Shown: one piece after another, positions 1 to 8,577 of the stretch
Numbering within the stretch: the first letter of the stretch is position 1
Layout of the letters: every line of letters starts with the position of its first letter
Assembly: GCA_000156155.1 (NCBI GenBank)
Contig: DS995299.1
Coordinates: 211,827 to 275,826, forward strand
Direction of reading: 5' to 3'
Length of the DNA stretch: 64,000 bases
Source of the DNA: a beta proteobacterium KB13
Lineage (GTDB): Bacteria; Pseudomonadota; Gammaproteobacteria; Burkholderiales; Methylophilaceae
Translations under genes and position numbers: made by a program
The notes under the pieces: model-generated
Told to the model about the DNA's origin: nothing
Database searches by the model: none
Seen by the model: the letters and a program-made list of their open reading frames with translations, nothing else

Positions 1-83
1 GGTAAAAGGCCAAGTATCACTGTAAACATTATCATGTTTACAGTTGATCTTTCTTTTATCGCAGGTGAATCAATCATTGCCAT
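1..83 (-). CDS. rnfD: RnfD, electron transport complex subunit D (5' fragment)
   Basis: The minus strand opens an uninterrupted frame at 83 that runs off the left edge, giving about 27 residues beginning MAMIDSPAIKERSTVNMIM. This resembles the RnfD N-terminus, a short polar stretch followed by the first hydrophobic helix. Its ATG (83-81) overlaps the rnfC stop by one base (TAATG), and the order rnfA-B-C-D is the canonical Rnf operon order. RnfD is an inner-membrane subunit that carries covalently bound FMN in known complexes. The FMN-attachment region lies outside the window. The identification rests mainly on gene order plus the short N-terminal match. Confidence 0.8.
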   Translation of the reverse strand, partial: MAMIDSPAIKERSTVNMIMFTVILGLL

Positions 84-1594
84 TATTTTTCTTTTTCCTC
101 TATACGTTTCATTGCTTCTGCAATAGCTGCTTTTTTTTCTTCAATTAATTTTTTTTTGTCACTGTCACTTGTTTGAGCTCGTCTTTGGGCGTTGCGCTCA
201 GCACGTTCTTTTTTCTCCCGTTCGAGACGATATAATCTAAATTCATTTCTTTCTCTAGCAATATCAGCCACTTCTGAAGATTTAAGTTGATCTCGAATTT
301 CACTTTTTGCATAACGATAATATTGTACTAACGGGATATTGCTGGGACAAACATAGGAGCAGCAACCGCATTCGATACAATCAAATAATTTATAATCTTC
401 TGTCAACTTTTCAAATTGCTTTGATTTTGCGTGCCAATATAATTCTTGTGGCTGAAGTTGAGCAGGACATACTTCAACACATTTTGTACATCTGATGCAA
501 GGCATTTCAAAAGTATCTTTAGACTTCATTTCATCAGTGATGGCTAATAAACAATTCATCGCTTTTGTCACACTGACGTCAGTGTGAGGAAGTTTAAAGC
601 CCATCATAGGCCCACCCATAATAATTTCTTGGTCTGATTTCCCTCCAGCATCCTTGATTAATTCTTGTATAGGAGTCCCTATTAAAGCTTCATAGTTATT
701 AGGTCGTTTAAGCGCCCCAGTCACCGTAACAATTCTACTGATAACCGGTTCGCTATGATAAAAAAATCTCCCTATGGATATTAAAGTAGCTACATTAAAA
801 ACTTGGATGCCAAAATCTACTGGCCTTTTTTCTTTTGAGATTTTTAATCCAAGCATTAAATAAATGAGTCTTTTTTCATCTCCGCTTGGATAAACTGTAG
901 GAACTACCTTGATTGATATATTTTTTGACTTATTTAAGACGGTTTTTAATTTTTCAATGGCCTTGGGTTTGTTATCTTCAATACCAATGATGGCATGAGG
1001 TATTTTGAGGATATCCATTGTAATCTGAATTCCTTCGATAAACTCTTTGGTTTTTTCTTGCATCGCCATATCATCACATGTGATATAAGGCTCACATTCT
1101 GCGGCATTTACGATAAGAGTTTTGATCTTGTTAGAATTTAATTTTATGTGTGTTGGAAAGGTTGCGCCACCTAACCCAACAATACCAGAAGACTTCATTT
1201 TTTCATATAAGGCCTCTGAGGAGAGGTTGGAGGGATCAATTCTATTTCTTTTGATCCATTCATCTTTACCATCAGTTTCAATGGCGATACAAATATCAGG
1301 CAGTCCTGATGGATGTGGTATTTTGTTAGATTCAATGGCAACTACTGTGCCTGACGAAGAGGAGTGAGTTGCTGCTGAAATATTAGCGATGGGCTCAGCT
1401 AAAATTTGACCTTTCAAAACCTTATCTCCAACAGAAACTTTTATATTTGGAACCTTGCCAACATGTTGTCTGACAGGAATAATTAGTTTTTTTGGTATGG
1501 GTAATCTTTTGATTGGATTGATTGTGGATATCGCTTTATGCCCATTAGGCTTGATACCTCCAAAAAATTTAAAAATTTTATCAGTAAGTTCCAT
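83..1594 (-). CDS. rnfC: RnfC, NADH-binding peripheral subunit of the Rnf complex
   Basis: RnfC is the peripheral subunit of the ion-pumping Rnf complex, which exchanges electrons between NADH and ferredoxin or other carriers. The 503-residue protein has a lipoyl/SLBB-like N-terminal part, a glycine-rich flavin/NADH-binding motif GLGGATFP at about 140-147, and two 4Fe-4S cluster motifs: C366-x2-C369-x2-C372-x3-C376 and C406-x2-C409-x2-C412-x3-C416. The C-terminal 60 residues are highly charged and rich in Arg, Glu and Lys, which is a short version of the long Ala/Lys/Glu tail of enterobacterial RsxC. It sits between rnfB (3 bp away) and rnfD (1-base overlap), so it is co-transcribed with them. 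Confidence 0.95.
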   Translation of the reverse strand: MELTDKIFKFFGGIKPNGHKAISTINPIKRLPIPKKLIIPVRQHVGKVPNIKVSVGDKVLKGQILAEPIANISAATHSSSSGTVVAIESNKIPHPSGLPDICIAIETDGKDEWIKRNRIDPSNLSSEALYEKMKSSGIVGLGGATFPTHIKLNSNKIKTLIVNAAECEPYITCDDMAMQEKTKEFIEGIQITMDILKIPHAIIGIEDNKPKAIEKLKTVLNKSKNISIKVVPTVYPSGDEKRLIYLMLGLKISKEKRPVDFGIQVFNVATLISIGRFFYHSEPVISRIVTVTGALKRPNNYEALIGTPIQELIKDAGGKSDQEIIMGGPMMGFKLPHTDVSVTKAMNCLLAITDEMKSKDTFEMPCIRCTKCVEVCPAQLQPQELYWHAKSKQFEKLTEDYKLFDCIECGCCSYVCPSNIPLVQYYRYAKSEIRDQLKSSEVADIARERNEFRLYRLEREKKERAERNAQRRAQTSDSDKKKLIEEKKAAIAEAMKRIEEKEK

Positions 1595-1597
1595 AAA

Positions 1598-2149
1598 TTA
1601 ATTCTGTTGTTTAATAGAGTGTATTGGATATTTCCATTTCCAATTATCTGTTGTTTCAGGTATTTCAACCATGTCAATACAGTCAACAGGGCATGGCGGT
1701 AGACATAACTCACAACCTGTACATTCTTTTTCAACAATTGTATGCATCTGTTTAGCTGCTCCAATGATTGCATCAACAGGACAAGCTTGGATGCATAAGG
1801 TGCAACCTATGCAGGTTGACTCATCAATAATTGCTATTGATTTCGGTTTCGTTTCTCCGTGTTCTGCATTGAGAGGTTTATATTCTACCCCTAGTAAATC
1901 GGCTAACTTGTGAACGCCATCATCACCACCTGGCGGGCATTGATTAATATCCGCTTCACCATTAGCAATGGCTGTGGCGTATGGCTTACATCCAGGATAC
2001 CCACATTGTCCGCATTGCGTTTGCGGAAGTATTTTATCAATTCTATCTATTATGGGATCACCATCAGTTTTTAATTTGATTGATGCATAACCAAGGATAA
2101 GACCTATTAATGCTGTGATTGAAAGAATGATCAGAATCGCTGCAATCAT
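1598..2149 (-). CDS. rnfB: RnfB, iron-sulfur subunit of the Rnf complex
   Basis: This 183-residue protein begins with one membrane helix (residues 2-22). A four-cysteine Fe-S domain follows (C46, C49, C54, C71, with the motif [13 protein letters not shown]). Two ferredoxin-type 4Fe-4S clusters come next (C113/116/119/123 and C143/146/149/153). This is the textbook RnfB/RsxB layout. RnfB relays electrons within the membrane complex between the soluble redox partner and RnfC/RnfD. Its start overlaps the end of rnfA by 4 bases (ATGA), so translation is probably coupled. The length is normal for gamma/beta-proteobacterial RnfB. Confidence 0.95.
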   Translation of the reverse strand: MIAAILIILSITALIGLILGYASIKLKTDGDPIIDRIDKILPQTQCGQCGYPGCKPYATAIANGEADINQCPPGGDDGVHKLADLLGVEYKPLNAEHGETKPKSIAIIDESTCIGCTLCIQACPVDAIIGAAKQMHTIVEKECTGCELCLPPCPVDCIDMVEIPETTDNWKWKYPIHSIKQQN

Positions 2150-2727
2150 AATCTATCGAGTCCTATAAAACCCATGAAAGATAGACTCATTAATCCTGCG
2201 GTCAGCATAGCGATCGCACTCCCTTTCATTGCATTTGGTGTATTAGCGCCTTCAAATTTTTCCCGTAATGAGGCAAATAGAATAAGAACAAAAGAAAAAC
2301 CTAGAGCCCCGCCAAGTCCAAAAATTGCAGCTTCTAATAAATTATGACTCAATTGTGCATTTAACAAGGGGATCCCAAGAACAGCGCAGTTTGTTGTTAT
2401 TAGAGGCAGAAAGATTCCTAGAACTCTATATAAATAAGGATAGTTCTTTTCCATTACCATTTCAGTAAATTGAACCACTGCAGCAATGACGACAATAAAG
2501 GAAATTGTTCTCAAATACTCTAAATTGTAGGGAACAAGCAGAAAATAATTAATTAACCAGCTGGTTATTGAGCCAATGGTTAAAACAAAGGCTGTTGCGG
2601 CTGACATACTGATCGATGTATCAAGTTTTTTTGAGACTCCCATGAATGGACAAAGTCCCAAAATTTTCGTTAAGACAATATTGTTAACAAAGACAACGCT
2701 AATGATGATTAGAAAATATTCGGTCAT
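2146..2727 (-). CDS. rnfA: RnfA, integral membrane subunit of the Rnf complex
   Basis: This 193-residue, strongly hydrophobic protein has about six predicted helices. Conserved RnfA features are visible, including an early [16 protein letters not shown] segment and a central TNCAVLG segment, whose cysteines in known RnfA/RnfE pairs hold an iron-sulfur centre within the membrane. It is the first gene of the minus-strand rnf operon, with the divergent dapA gene upstream across a 176-bp AT-rich gap. RnfE and RnfG would be expected to the left, beyond the window. Confidence 0.94.
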   Translation of the reverse strand: MTEYFLIIISVVFVNNIVLTKILGLCPFMGVSKKLDTSISMSAATAFVLTIGSITSWLINYFLLVPYNLEYLRTISFIVVIAAVVQFTEMVMEKNYPYLYRVLGIFLPLITTNCAVLGIPLLNAQLSHNLLEAAIFGLGGALGFSFVLILFASLREKFEGANTPNAMKGSAIAMLTAGLMSLSFMGFIGLDRL

Positions 2728-2903
2728 TTATTTAATTATATTATTTAATTTTAAAAAGCTATCGAAAATATATCTCAAAATCAATATAATTAAAAAGAAT
2801 ATAAACTAATTTAATTATAACTTTTGAATATATTAAAATTTATGTTGATCATACCTTAAATCTAGTAAAATGATATTCATCACTTAAGTTATAAGTTTAC
2901 GAC
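2728..2903. promoter_or_regulatory. Divergent intergenic region between rnfA and dapA
   Basis: This 176-bp, very AT-rich gap is the longest non-coding stretch in the window and must hold the start signals of both the rnf operon and dapA. Candidate hexamers exist: on the plus strand TTGATC at 2845 and TAAAAT at 2866, with a short 15-bp spacer, and on the minus strand TTGAGA (complement of 2773-2778). None is a convincing consensus pair. I see no riboswitch-like structure or strong hairpin. Confidence 0.4.
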
Positions 2904-3761
2904 ATGTTAAAAGGCAGTTTTGTTGCAATAGTTACACCAATGTTTGAAGATGGTTCAATTGATTATGAATCATTAAGAAAATTAATTGATTTTCATTGTG
3001 AAAATAACTCTGACGGAATTGTTATCGTTGGCACTTCTGGAGAGTCCCCAACTATTACATTTGAAGAACATACTAATCTAATTAAAAAGACCATTGAATA
3101 TACATCAAAAAGGTTGCCGGTTATTGCTGGAACAGGTGCTAATTCAACTGAAGAGGCAATTTTTTTAACAAAATCAGCAAAAGAGCTAGGTGCTGATGCC
3201 GCGCTAATTGTGGCGCCTTATTATAATAAGCCTCCCCAAGAAGGTTTGTATCTTCATTTTAAAAAAATTAACGATGAGGTGGACATTCCTCAGATTTTAT
3301 ACAATGTTCCATCAAGAACTTGCTCAGACATTGAAAATGAAACAGTGGTTGAGCTATCTAAATTAAAAAATATCATAGGAATTAAGGATGCAACGGGAGA
3401 TTTAAGCCGAATTGAAAATTTAAAAAACAAGGTAGATGATAGTTTTTTATTTTACAGTGGTGATGATGCAACTGCATGTGAATTTTTAAAGCTAGGCGGT
3501 CATGGAGTCATATCTGTAACAGCAAATATTAAACCACAAGAAATGAGTTCGATTTGCCAGTTAAATGCTTTAGGTCAATTTGAAGAGGCTGTTAATATTA
3601 ACCAGAAAATATGCGAGCTTCATGATATATTATTTGTTGAATCTAATCCAATACCTGTAAAGCATCTCTTGAATAAGATGGGATTGATTAAATCTGGTAT
3701 CAGACTGCCTTTAATACCTTTGAATCCAGCTCATCATAAATTATTTGAAAAATATGTATAA
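2904..3761 (+). CDS. dapA: 4-hydroxy-tetrahydrodipicolinate synthase
   Basis: DapA condenses pyruvate with aspartate semialdehyde, the committed step to diaminopimelate and lysine. The 285-residue sequence shows the class I aldolase features at the same numbering as the E. coli enzyme: the GTSGES pyruvate-binding turn at 43-48, Y133 in YNVPSRT, and the Schiff-base lysine K161 in IGIKDATGD. It is a few residues shorter than the usual 290-295. The lipoprotein gene bamC starts inside its last codons, the common dapA-bamC arrangement in proteobacteria. The aspartokinase gene lysC of the same pathway lies at 27.1 kb. Confidence 0.97.
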   Translation: MLKGSFVAIVTPMFEDGSIDYESLRKLIDFHCENNSDGIVIVGTSGESPTITFEEHTNLIKKTIEYTSKRLPVIAGTGANSTEEAIFLTKSAKELGADAALIVAPYYNKPPQEGLYLHFKKINDEVDIPQILYNVPSRTCSDIENETVVELSKLKNIIGIKDATGDLSRIENLKNKVDDSFLFYSGDDATACEFLKLGGHGVISVTANIKPQEMSSICQLNALGQFEEAVNINQKICELHDILFVESNPIPVKHLLNKMGLIKSGIRLPLIPLNPAHHKLFEKYV

Positions 3762-5133
3762 ATTAATACTAGCAATTCTTATCCCAATATTTCTCATCGG
3801 TTGTTCAAGTATAGAAGAAATACCAATCATTGATAAAGTAACTCAACCAGATTATGTTAGTTCAAAAAAGGCAAAAAAATTAGAAGTACCTCCTGACCTT
3901 GATGATGTTAATTCTTCAAACAAATATACAATTAATGGTCAGCCAACCTCTCTTAAACAATACCAAAATAAAGATAAAGAAGATAATCTTGTAAATATAC
4001 TTGATGAAAAAGAAGAGAAGATTAAGGTTGTAAAGTCTGGATCAATGAGATGGTTGATAGTTCCAGCAAAGCAAGGTGAAGTATGGCCAGTCGTTGAAAA
4101 TTTTTGGGAAGAAATGGGTTTTGATGTTTCATCATCTAAACGAACAGGAATCATTGAAACGAAATGGATAGCCGAGTCAGATCTTAAAAAAGATGAAGGC
4201 ACATTAGGAAAATTTGATGCTTGGTTGGATGCATTAGCAAACACAGGCACAAGGCGAAAATTTAGAACAAGGATTGAGGATGGGGTTGAGAATGGAACTA
4301 CCGAAATTTATCTATCTCAAAGATCACTTTTAAAAGGTTTAAGTGAGCACAGATCAAGGAAGGCAAAACATTTTGATAATACCGTTAATCCAGACACGGT
4401 ATATAGAATACAAGAATATAAACCTAGTGGAGATGAAGAAGAGGAGGTAATGGTTAGCAACTTTAAAGAAGATGATTTGGAGATTCAGTATGAATTACTG
4501 CGACGTTTGATGGTTAAGCTTGGCACAACAGATCTAAAGGCTCGTGAATCACTTGATAAAGCGATAGAAATAAAAAATGCTGAGTTAGTTAATCAAGATG
4601 GTTATAACTATATAAAATTAAATGACAATTACAGCAGGGCATGGAGAAGACTAAACTTGGCTATTGATATGGTCGGTTTTTTGGTTGAAGACAAAAATCG
4701 TTCAGATGGTATTTTCTACATAAAATACTCAAACTTAGAAATTGATGAGGATGGAAAGAGCCCAAAAAAGAAAAAAGGGTTAATTAGTAAGTTGGCTTTT
4801 TGGCAAGATGATGATACCGACATAGAGGAAGATCCTGAGGGCCAAGAGATGTATCGAAAGGAAATTGAAGGTGAAGATCAGGATGAGGCTTCACTAGAGA
4901 AGTCTGATAAAAAATGGTCTGAAAAGACTTGGGAAGAAAAATTTCCATTCTTTGCAAATTGGGGTGACGATGACGAAGAAAATGTTCCAGAAGGGGAGAA
5001 AAGATTCAGAGTGCGTATTGTTGAGATTGATGATGGGGCAAAAGTCTTCATCGACTATCCTAATGAATCATTAAATAAAACAAAAACTGCTCAATCCATT
5101 ATCAATATTCTTTATGATTATCTAAAAACATAG
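3754..5133 (+). CDS. bamC: BamC (NlpB), outer-membrane assembly lipoprotein
   Basis: BamC is an outer-membrane lipoprotein accessory to the BAM beta-barrel insertion machinery. From the ATG at 3754 the protein has 459 residues, and a TTG at 3745 in the same frame would add three. The N-terminus is a lipoprotein signal ending in LIGC (C17). Shortly after comes the LEVPPDLDD motif typical of the BamC segment that contacts BamD. Two helix-grip domains follow. The protein is longer than the roughly 340-residue E. coli form because of a strongly acidic, low-complexity stretch in the C-terminal part (about residues 330-420). It overlaps the end of dapA and is followed 5 bp later by the beta-lactamase-fold gene. 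Confidence 0.88.
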   Translation: MYKLILAILIPIFLIGCSSIEEIPIIDKVTQPDYVSSKKAKKLEVPPDLDDVNSSNKYTINGQPTSLKQYQNKDKEDNLVNILDEKEEKIKVVKSGSMRWLIVPAKQGEVWPVVENFWEEMGFDVSSSKRTGIIETKWIAESDLKKDEGTLGKFDAWLDALANTGTRRKFRTRIEDGVENGTTEIYLSQRSLLKGLSEHRSRKAKHFDNTVNPDTVYRIQEYKPSGDEEEEVMVSNFKEDDLEIQYELLRRLMVKLGTTDLKARESLDKAIEIKNAELVNQDGYNYIKLNDNYSRAWRRLNLAIDMVGFLVEDKNRSDGIFYIKYSNLEIDEDGKSPKKKKGLISKLAFWQDDDTDIEEDPEGQEMYRKEIEGEDQDEASLEKSDKKWSEKTWEEKFPFFANWGDDDEENVPEGEKRFRVRIVEIDDGAKVFIDYPNESLNKTKTAQSIINILYDYLKT

Positions 5134-5138
5134 AAATA

Positions 5139-5891
5139 ATGTTTTCATTTGCATCTTTGGGAAGCGGAAGTGAAGGTAATTCTTTTTTAGTTAAAACAGA
5201 TAAATCTATCGTTATGGTAGATTGTGGTTTTAATTATAAAGAGACAGAAAATAGATTATCTGAGCTAGATCTTACTTTTTCAGATATTGATCATATTTTA
5301 ATTACTCATGAGCATGAAGATCACATGAGGGCAATTAAAATGATTATCAAGAAAGAAAATATTCGAATAAGTTGTTCTTACGGTACAGCAAAAAAAATTG
5401 GAATTATTGATGAGGTTAATATAGTAAACCCTGGCGATATGTTAGAAGAAAATGATCTTCAAATTGAAGTTGTTCCTGTTCCTCATGACGCACGTGAACC
5501 ATGCCATTATATCTTTAAAAAAGATGCGTTAAAGATAGGAATAATTACAGATTTTGGATCATTAACACCTAAAATAATTGAGTCTTATTCTAATTTAAAT
5601 TATTTGGTCATAGAGGCGAATCATGATGCAAGCTTGTTAATGAAATCCTCTTATCCCTCAAGCTTAAAGAATAGGATTTATGGCAAATTAGGTCATGCAA
5701 ATAATGATTTAACATTTGAATTAATTTCCAAAATAAACAAAGAAAAATTAAAAAAAATTATATTTTGTCATTTGAGCAAATTAAATAATCATAAAGATAT
5801 TATTCGGAATACAGTTAAAGAGTACTTTGATCAATTTCAATGTGAGTTTATAAGTCAAGAAAACATATTTAAATGGTCTGAAATTAAATAA
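5139..5891 (+). CDS. MBL-fold metallohydrolase (YycJ/WalJ type)
   Basis: This 250-residue protein has the metallo-beta-lactamase fold signature: an N-terminal SLGSGSEGNS strand-turn, D28 in the VDCGF segment, and the di-metal motif THEHEDH at 56-62. A second metal ligand region (VPHDAREP) and later His residues follow. The SLGSGSxGNS opening and the size match the YycJ/WalJ (VicX) group, whose members are thought to be nucleases or phosphodiesterases. The exact substrate cannot be read from the sequence. It lies directly downstream of bamC and its 3' end overlaps the convergent gene at 5884 by 8 bases. Confidence 0.8.
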   Translation: MFSFASLGSGSEGNSFLVKTDKSIVMVDCGFNYKETENRLSELDLTFSDIDHILITHEHEDHMRAIKMIIKKENIRISCSYGTAKKIGIIDEVNIVNPGDMLEENDLQIEVVPVPHDAREPCHYIFKKDALKIGIITDFGSLTPKIIESYSNLNYLVIEANHDASLLMKSSYPSSLKNRIYGKLGHANNDLTFELISKINKEKLKKIIFCHLSKLNNHKDIIRNTVKEYFDQFQCEFISQENIFKWSEIK

Positions 5892-6924
5892 TAAATTTTC
5901 TTCTAAAAACGATATATTCTTTTTTGAATAGCTTATATAAAAGCAAGGTAGATTTGTTATTTAAGTTTTTAGCGATTATAGTTGACTCATTGAAAAATTT
6001 TCTAAATTCTTTTCTTGAGTTAGTTTCAATATCAATTTTAAATCCATTTATGTAAAAATTTTTACCAAAATATAAAGCCCTTGTCATTTGATTTAAAAAA
6101 AGAGGCATTCTTTTTAATTGATCTTTAAATTTTTTTAAGGTTATTTCTTTTTTCTTAAATAACTCTAAATCAACGCTTGTAAGATAAATTCCTATAAATT
6201 CATCTAAAATTATCGGTTTACAATCCAAGTGGCGAATAAAAAAATCTTTAATATCATCTGGAATTGATGCTTTTTGTTTGGAAAATAATTTATTTTGAAA
6301 AAAAATTGTTGATGTTTGATCTAATAGATTAAAAATATAGTCATTAAAAATTTCTTTTAAATTTAAAGAATCAGGAGATCTAAATCCAACAGAGTAGGTG
6401 TTGCATATTTCAGATTGACTGATCCCATAATGATCAATCCCTGGTGGAACATACAGAATATCTCCTTCTTTGACAGTATATGAAAATACTTTTTTATTTT
6501 CATAAATTTTCCAGTTTTTGATACCCTTGCCCTGAATTAAAAATACACTGTAATTATCTTTATGCTTTCCAACCGATCCTTTTGTATTAGATAAAGAAAT
6601 CATGACATCATCAATCAAATATTGAGGGATAAAATCAAATAAATTTTTCACTTCAAAAGAAAGCTGATGGATATGGTTTGTTTTATAAAAAAGCTTACTT
6701 TTTGGGGTATTTACATTTAGTTTTTTTTTCACATTAGTGAAATTAATGTATTTTCTTCCATCTTGAATAAATATTTTCCTCTCTAATGCTTTCGAAGATG
6801 GTAAATTTAAATCATCTAAATCAACAAAGTTATCATTAAAATTTTTTATTCCACCAGGAAGAAAAAAATGTTTTTTGCCCCAATAACTTTTAACGAAGCA
6901 TTTTTTATTTAATACTAATTCCAT
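5884..6924 (-). CDS. Cupin/JmjC-domain ribosomal oxygenase (RoxA/YcfD-like)
   Basis: The 346-residue protein carries the Fe(II)/2-oxoglutarate oxygenase triad in its JmjC core: H121 and D123 in GSVGKHKDNYSVF and H165 in PPGIDHYGIS. A typical TYSVGFRSP stretch follows. These motifs and the C-terminal winged-helix-like extension match YcfD/RoxA, which hydroxylates an arginine of ribosomal protein uL16 in E. coli. Applying that substrate here is inference. The central length matches the family (about 370). The gene is monocistronic, convergent with the MBL-fold gene and divergent from pyrD with only 38 bp between. Confidence 0.82.
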   Translation of the reverse strand: MELVLNKKCFVKSYWGKKHFFLPGGIKNFNDNFVDLDDLNLPSSKALERKIFIQDGRKYINFTNVKKKLNVNTPKSKLFYKTNHIHQLSFEVKNLFDFIPQYLIDDVMISLSNTKGSVGKHKDNYSVFLIQGKGIKNWKIYENKKVFSYTVKEGDILYVPPGIDHYGISQSEICNTYSVGFRSPDSLNLKEIFNDYIFNLLDQTSTIFFQNKLFSKQKASIPDDIKDFFIRHLDCKPIILDEFIGIYLTSVDLELFKKKEITLKKFKDQLKRMPLFLNQMTRALYFGKNFYINGFKIDIETNSRKEFRKFFNESTIIAKNLNNKSTLLLYKLFKKEYIVFRRKFII

Positions 6925-6962
6925 AAGTTTATTTTAGATTACTTTAAAGATAGAATGTTGTT

Positions 6963-7970
6963 ATGTTATATCGCTTATTCCGATCAGTAATATTTCTGTT
7001 ACCTCCTGAATTTTCTCATCACTTCATTTTAAAAATTTTGAAGATCGTTAATTTTATTTCACTTTTGAAAGTAAAAGATATAAAAAATGAAAAACCAATT
7101 TTTATCAAGGGATTGAATTTCAAAAATAAGGTAGGTTTGGCTGCTGGTTTCGATAAGAATGCAGAACATATGCAAATATTTGAAAATCTTGGATTTGGTT
7201 TTTTAGAATTAGGGACTGTGACCCCGAAACCACAGTCTGGTAATAAAAAACCTAGGATTTTTAGAGACCCCAAAAATGACGCTCTCATTAATTCTTTTGG
7301 TTTTAATAATGTTGGTATTTATAAGTTTATTGATAATATTAAAAAATCAAAAATAAATCTTGTTATTGGCATAAATATTGGAAAAAATGCCTTAACCCCA
7401 TATGAGGATTCCATAAATGACTATATAGCATGCATGAGAGAAGCATACGTATATGCAGATTATTTAACGGTGAATATATCTTCCCCTAATACCAAAAACT
7501 TAAGAGATCTTCATAATCTCTCGGATTTAAGTATATTTATAAAAAGTTTAATGATTGAAAAAAATAAGTTGCAAAAAAAATTGAAGAAATCTGTGCCTAT
7601 TTTTTTGAAACTATCGCCAGATATTGAAAAATCAAAAATTAAACCAATCATTGACTTACTCATTGCCAATAACATTGATGGTGTTATCGTCACGAATACC
7701 ACAATTGATAAGTCAAAAATATCTAAGCCCTATCAGCATCTCCCTGGTGGTGTATCAGGAGCACCTTTAAAAATAAAATCAGAACAAATGCTTTCAACAG
7801 TGAAAAAAATATCTAAAAATAAACTCCTAATTATTAGTGTTGGAGGAATTATGACTGCTGATGATGCATTAAAAAGAATTAGAATGGGAGCTGATTTAGT
7901 TCAAATATACACGGGTCTCATTTATCAAGGACCATCTTTAGTTAATGAAATTCGTCAAAAGTTATCATAA
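6963..7970 (+). CDS. pyrD: Dihydroorotate dehydrogenase (quinone), class 2
   Basis: PyrD oxidises dihydroorotate to orotate in pyrimidine synthesis and passes the electrons to the membrane quinone pool. The 335-residue protein has the N-terminal membrane-associating helix of class 2 enzymes (MLYRLFRSVIFLLPPE), the FMN-binding AAGFDKNAE segment near 60-68, and the catalytic serine S174 in NISSPNTKNL, the equivalent of S175 in E. coli. The C-terminal GGVSG and SVGGI phosphate-binding loops are also present. The downstream glutathione-transferase-like gene starts within its last 26 bases. Confidence 0.97.
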   Translation: MLYRLFRSVIFLLPPEFSHHFILKILKIVNFISLLKVKDIKNEKPIFIKGLNFKNKVGLAAGFDKNAEHMQIFENLGFGFLELGTVTPKPQSGNKKPRIFRDPKNDALINSFGFNNVGIYKFIDNIKKSKINLVIGINIGKNALTPYEDSINDYIACMREAYVYADYLTVNISSPNTKNLRDLHNLSDLSIFIKSLMIEKNKLQKKLKKSVPIFLKLSPDIEKSKIKPIIDLLIANNIDGVIVTNTTIDKSKISKPYQHLPGGVSGAPLKIKSEQMLSTVKKISKNKLLIISVGGIMTADDALKRIRMGADLVQIYTGLIYQGPSLVNEIRQKLS

Positions 7971-8577
7971 GAGTGACTTACCGTTCATGTATTCATATAG
8001 AAGGTGCCCATACGCGATGCGTGCACGGTTGTCACTATATCTCGCTAAGATTGAATTTTGTGTATACGAAATTTCCTTAAGGGATAAACCTGAGCATATG
8101 CTAACAGTCAGTCCCAAAGGAACGGTCCCAGTTCTAATTTTACGAGACAATCAAATAATAGATGAGAGTCTCGATATAATGATATGGGCTTTTTCACAGC
8201 AGGGTATTATGGATAAATACCTTCCTCAGGATAAGAAGAAAAGTAGTTTATCTCTTATAAATACAAATGACACTAGTTTTAAAAAAAATTTAGATAGCTA
8301 TAAATATTCAAATGATGACAGAAAAAAAGAAGACGCATTTAAAAAGTGTCTAGATTTTGTGTCAGAGCTTGATTTACTTTTGGAGACGAATGAATATATA
8401 CTTGATGACAGTCCTCTCATGGTTGACTATGCAATCTTCCCATTCATTAGGCAATTTATTAATGTCGACGTACAGAGATTTAAAGACGAGGGTCTTAAAA
8501 AGATTTATCAATGGTTTAATCGAATGTTATCTTCCAATGAATTTGAACATATTATGATGAAGTCAAAGATTTCTTAG
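7945..8577 (+). CDS. Glutathione S-transferase-like protein with CPYA motif
   Basis: This 210-residue protein has an N-terminal thioredoxin-fold domain with a glutaredoxin-like C21-P-Y-A motif in SYRRCPYAMRAR, the cis-proline motif GTVPVL, and DES at the glutathione-binding turn. An all-helical C-terminal domain follows, as in glutathione transferases. Known relatives use glutathione, but the substrate is unknown. The first ATG (7945) lies inside pyrD. It is preferred over the ATG at 7987 because family members carry a Leu-Pro before the YSYRRCPY strand. The 3' end overlaps the end of clpA by 26 bases. Confidence 0.78.
   Translation: MKFVKSYHKSDLPFMYSYRRCPYAMRARLSLYLAKIEFCVYEISLRDKPEHMLTVSPKGTVPVLILRDNQIIDESLDIMIWAFSQQGIMDKYLPQDKKKSSLSLINTNDTSFKKNLDSYKYSNDDRKKEDAFKKCLDFVSELDLLLETNEYILDDSPLMVDYAIFPFIRQFINVDVQRFKDEGLKKIYQWFNRMLSSNEFEHIMMKSKIS

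Noticed and set aside
1122-1367. An 81-residue plus-strand open frame opposite rnfC
   Set aside because: It is the mirror of a real, fully supported gene. No independent coding evidence.
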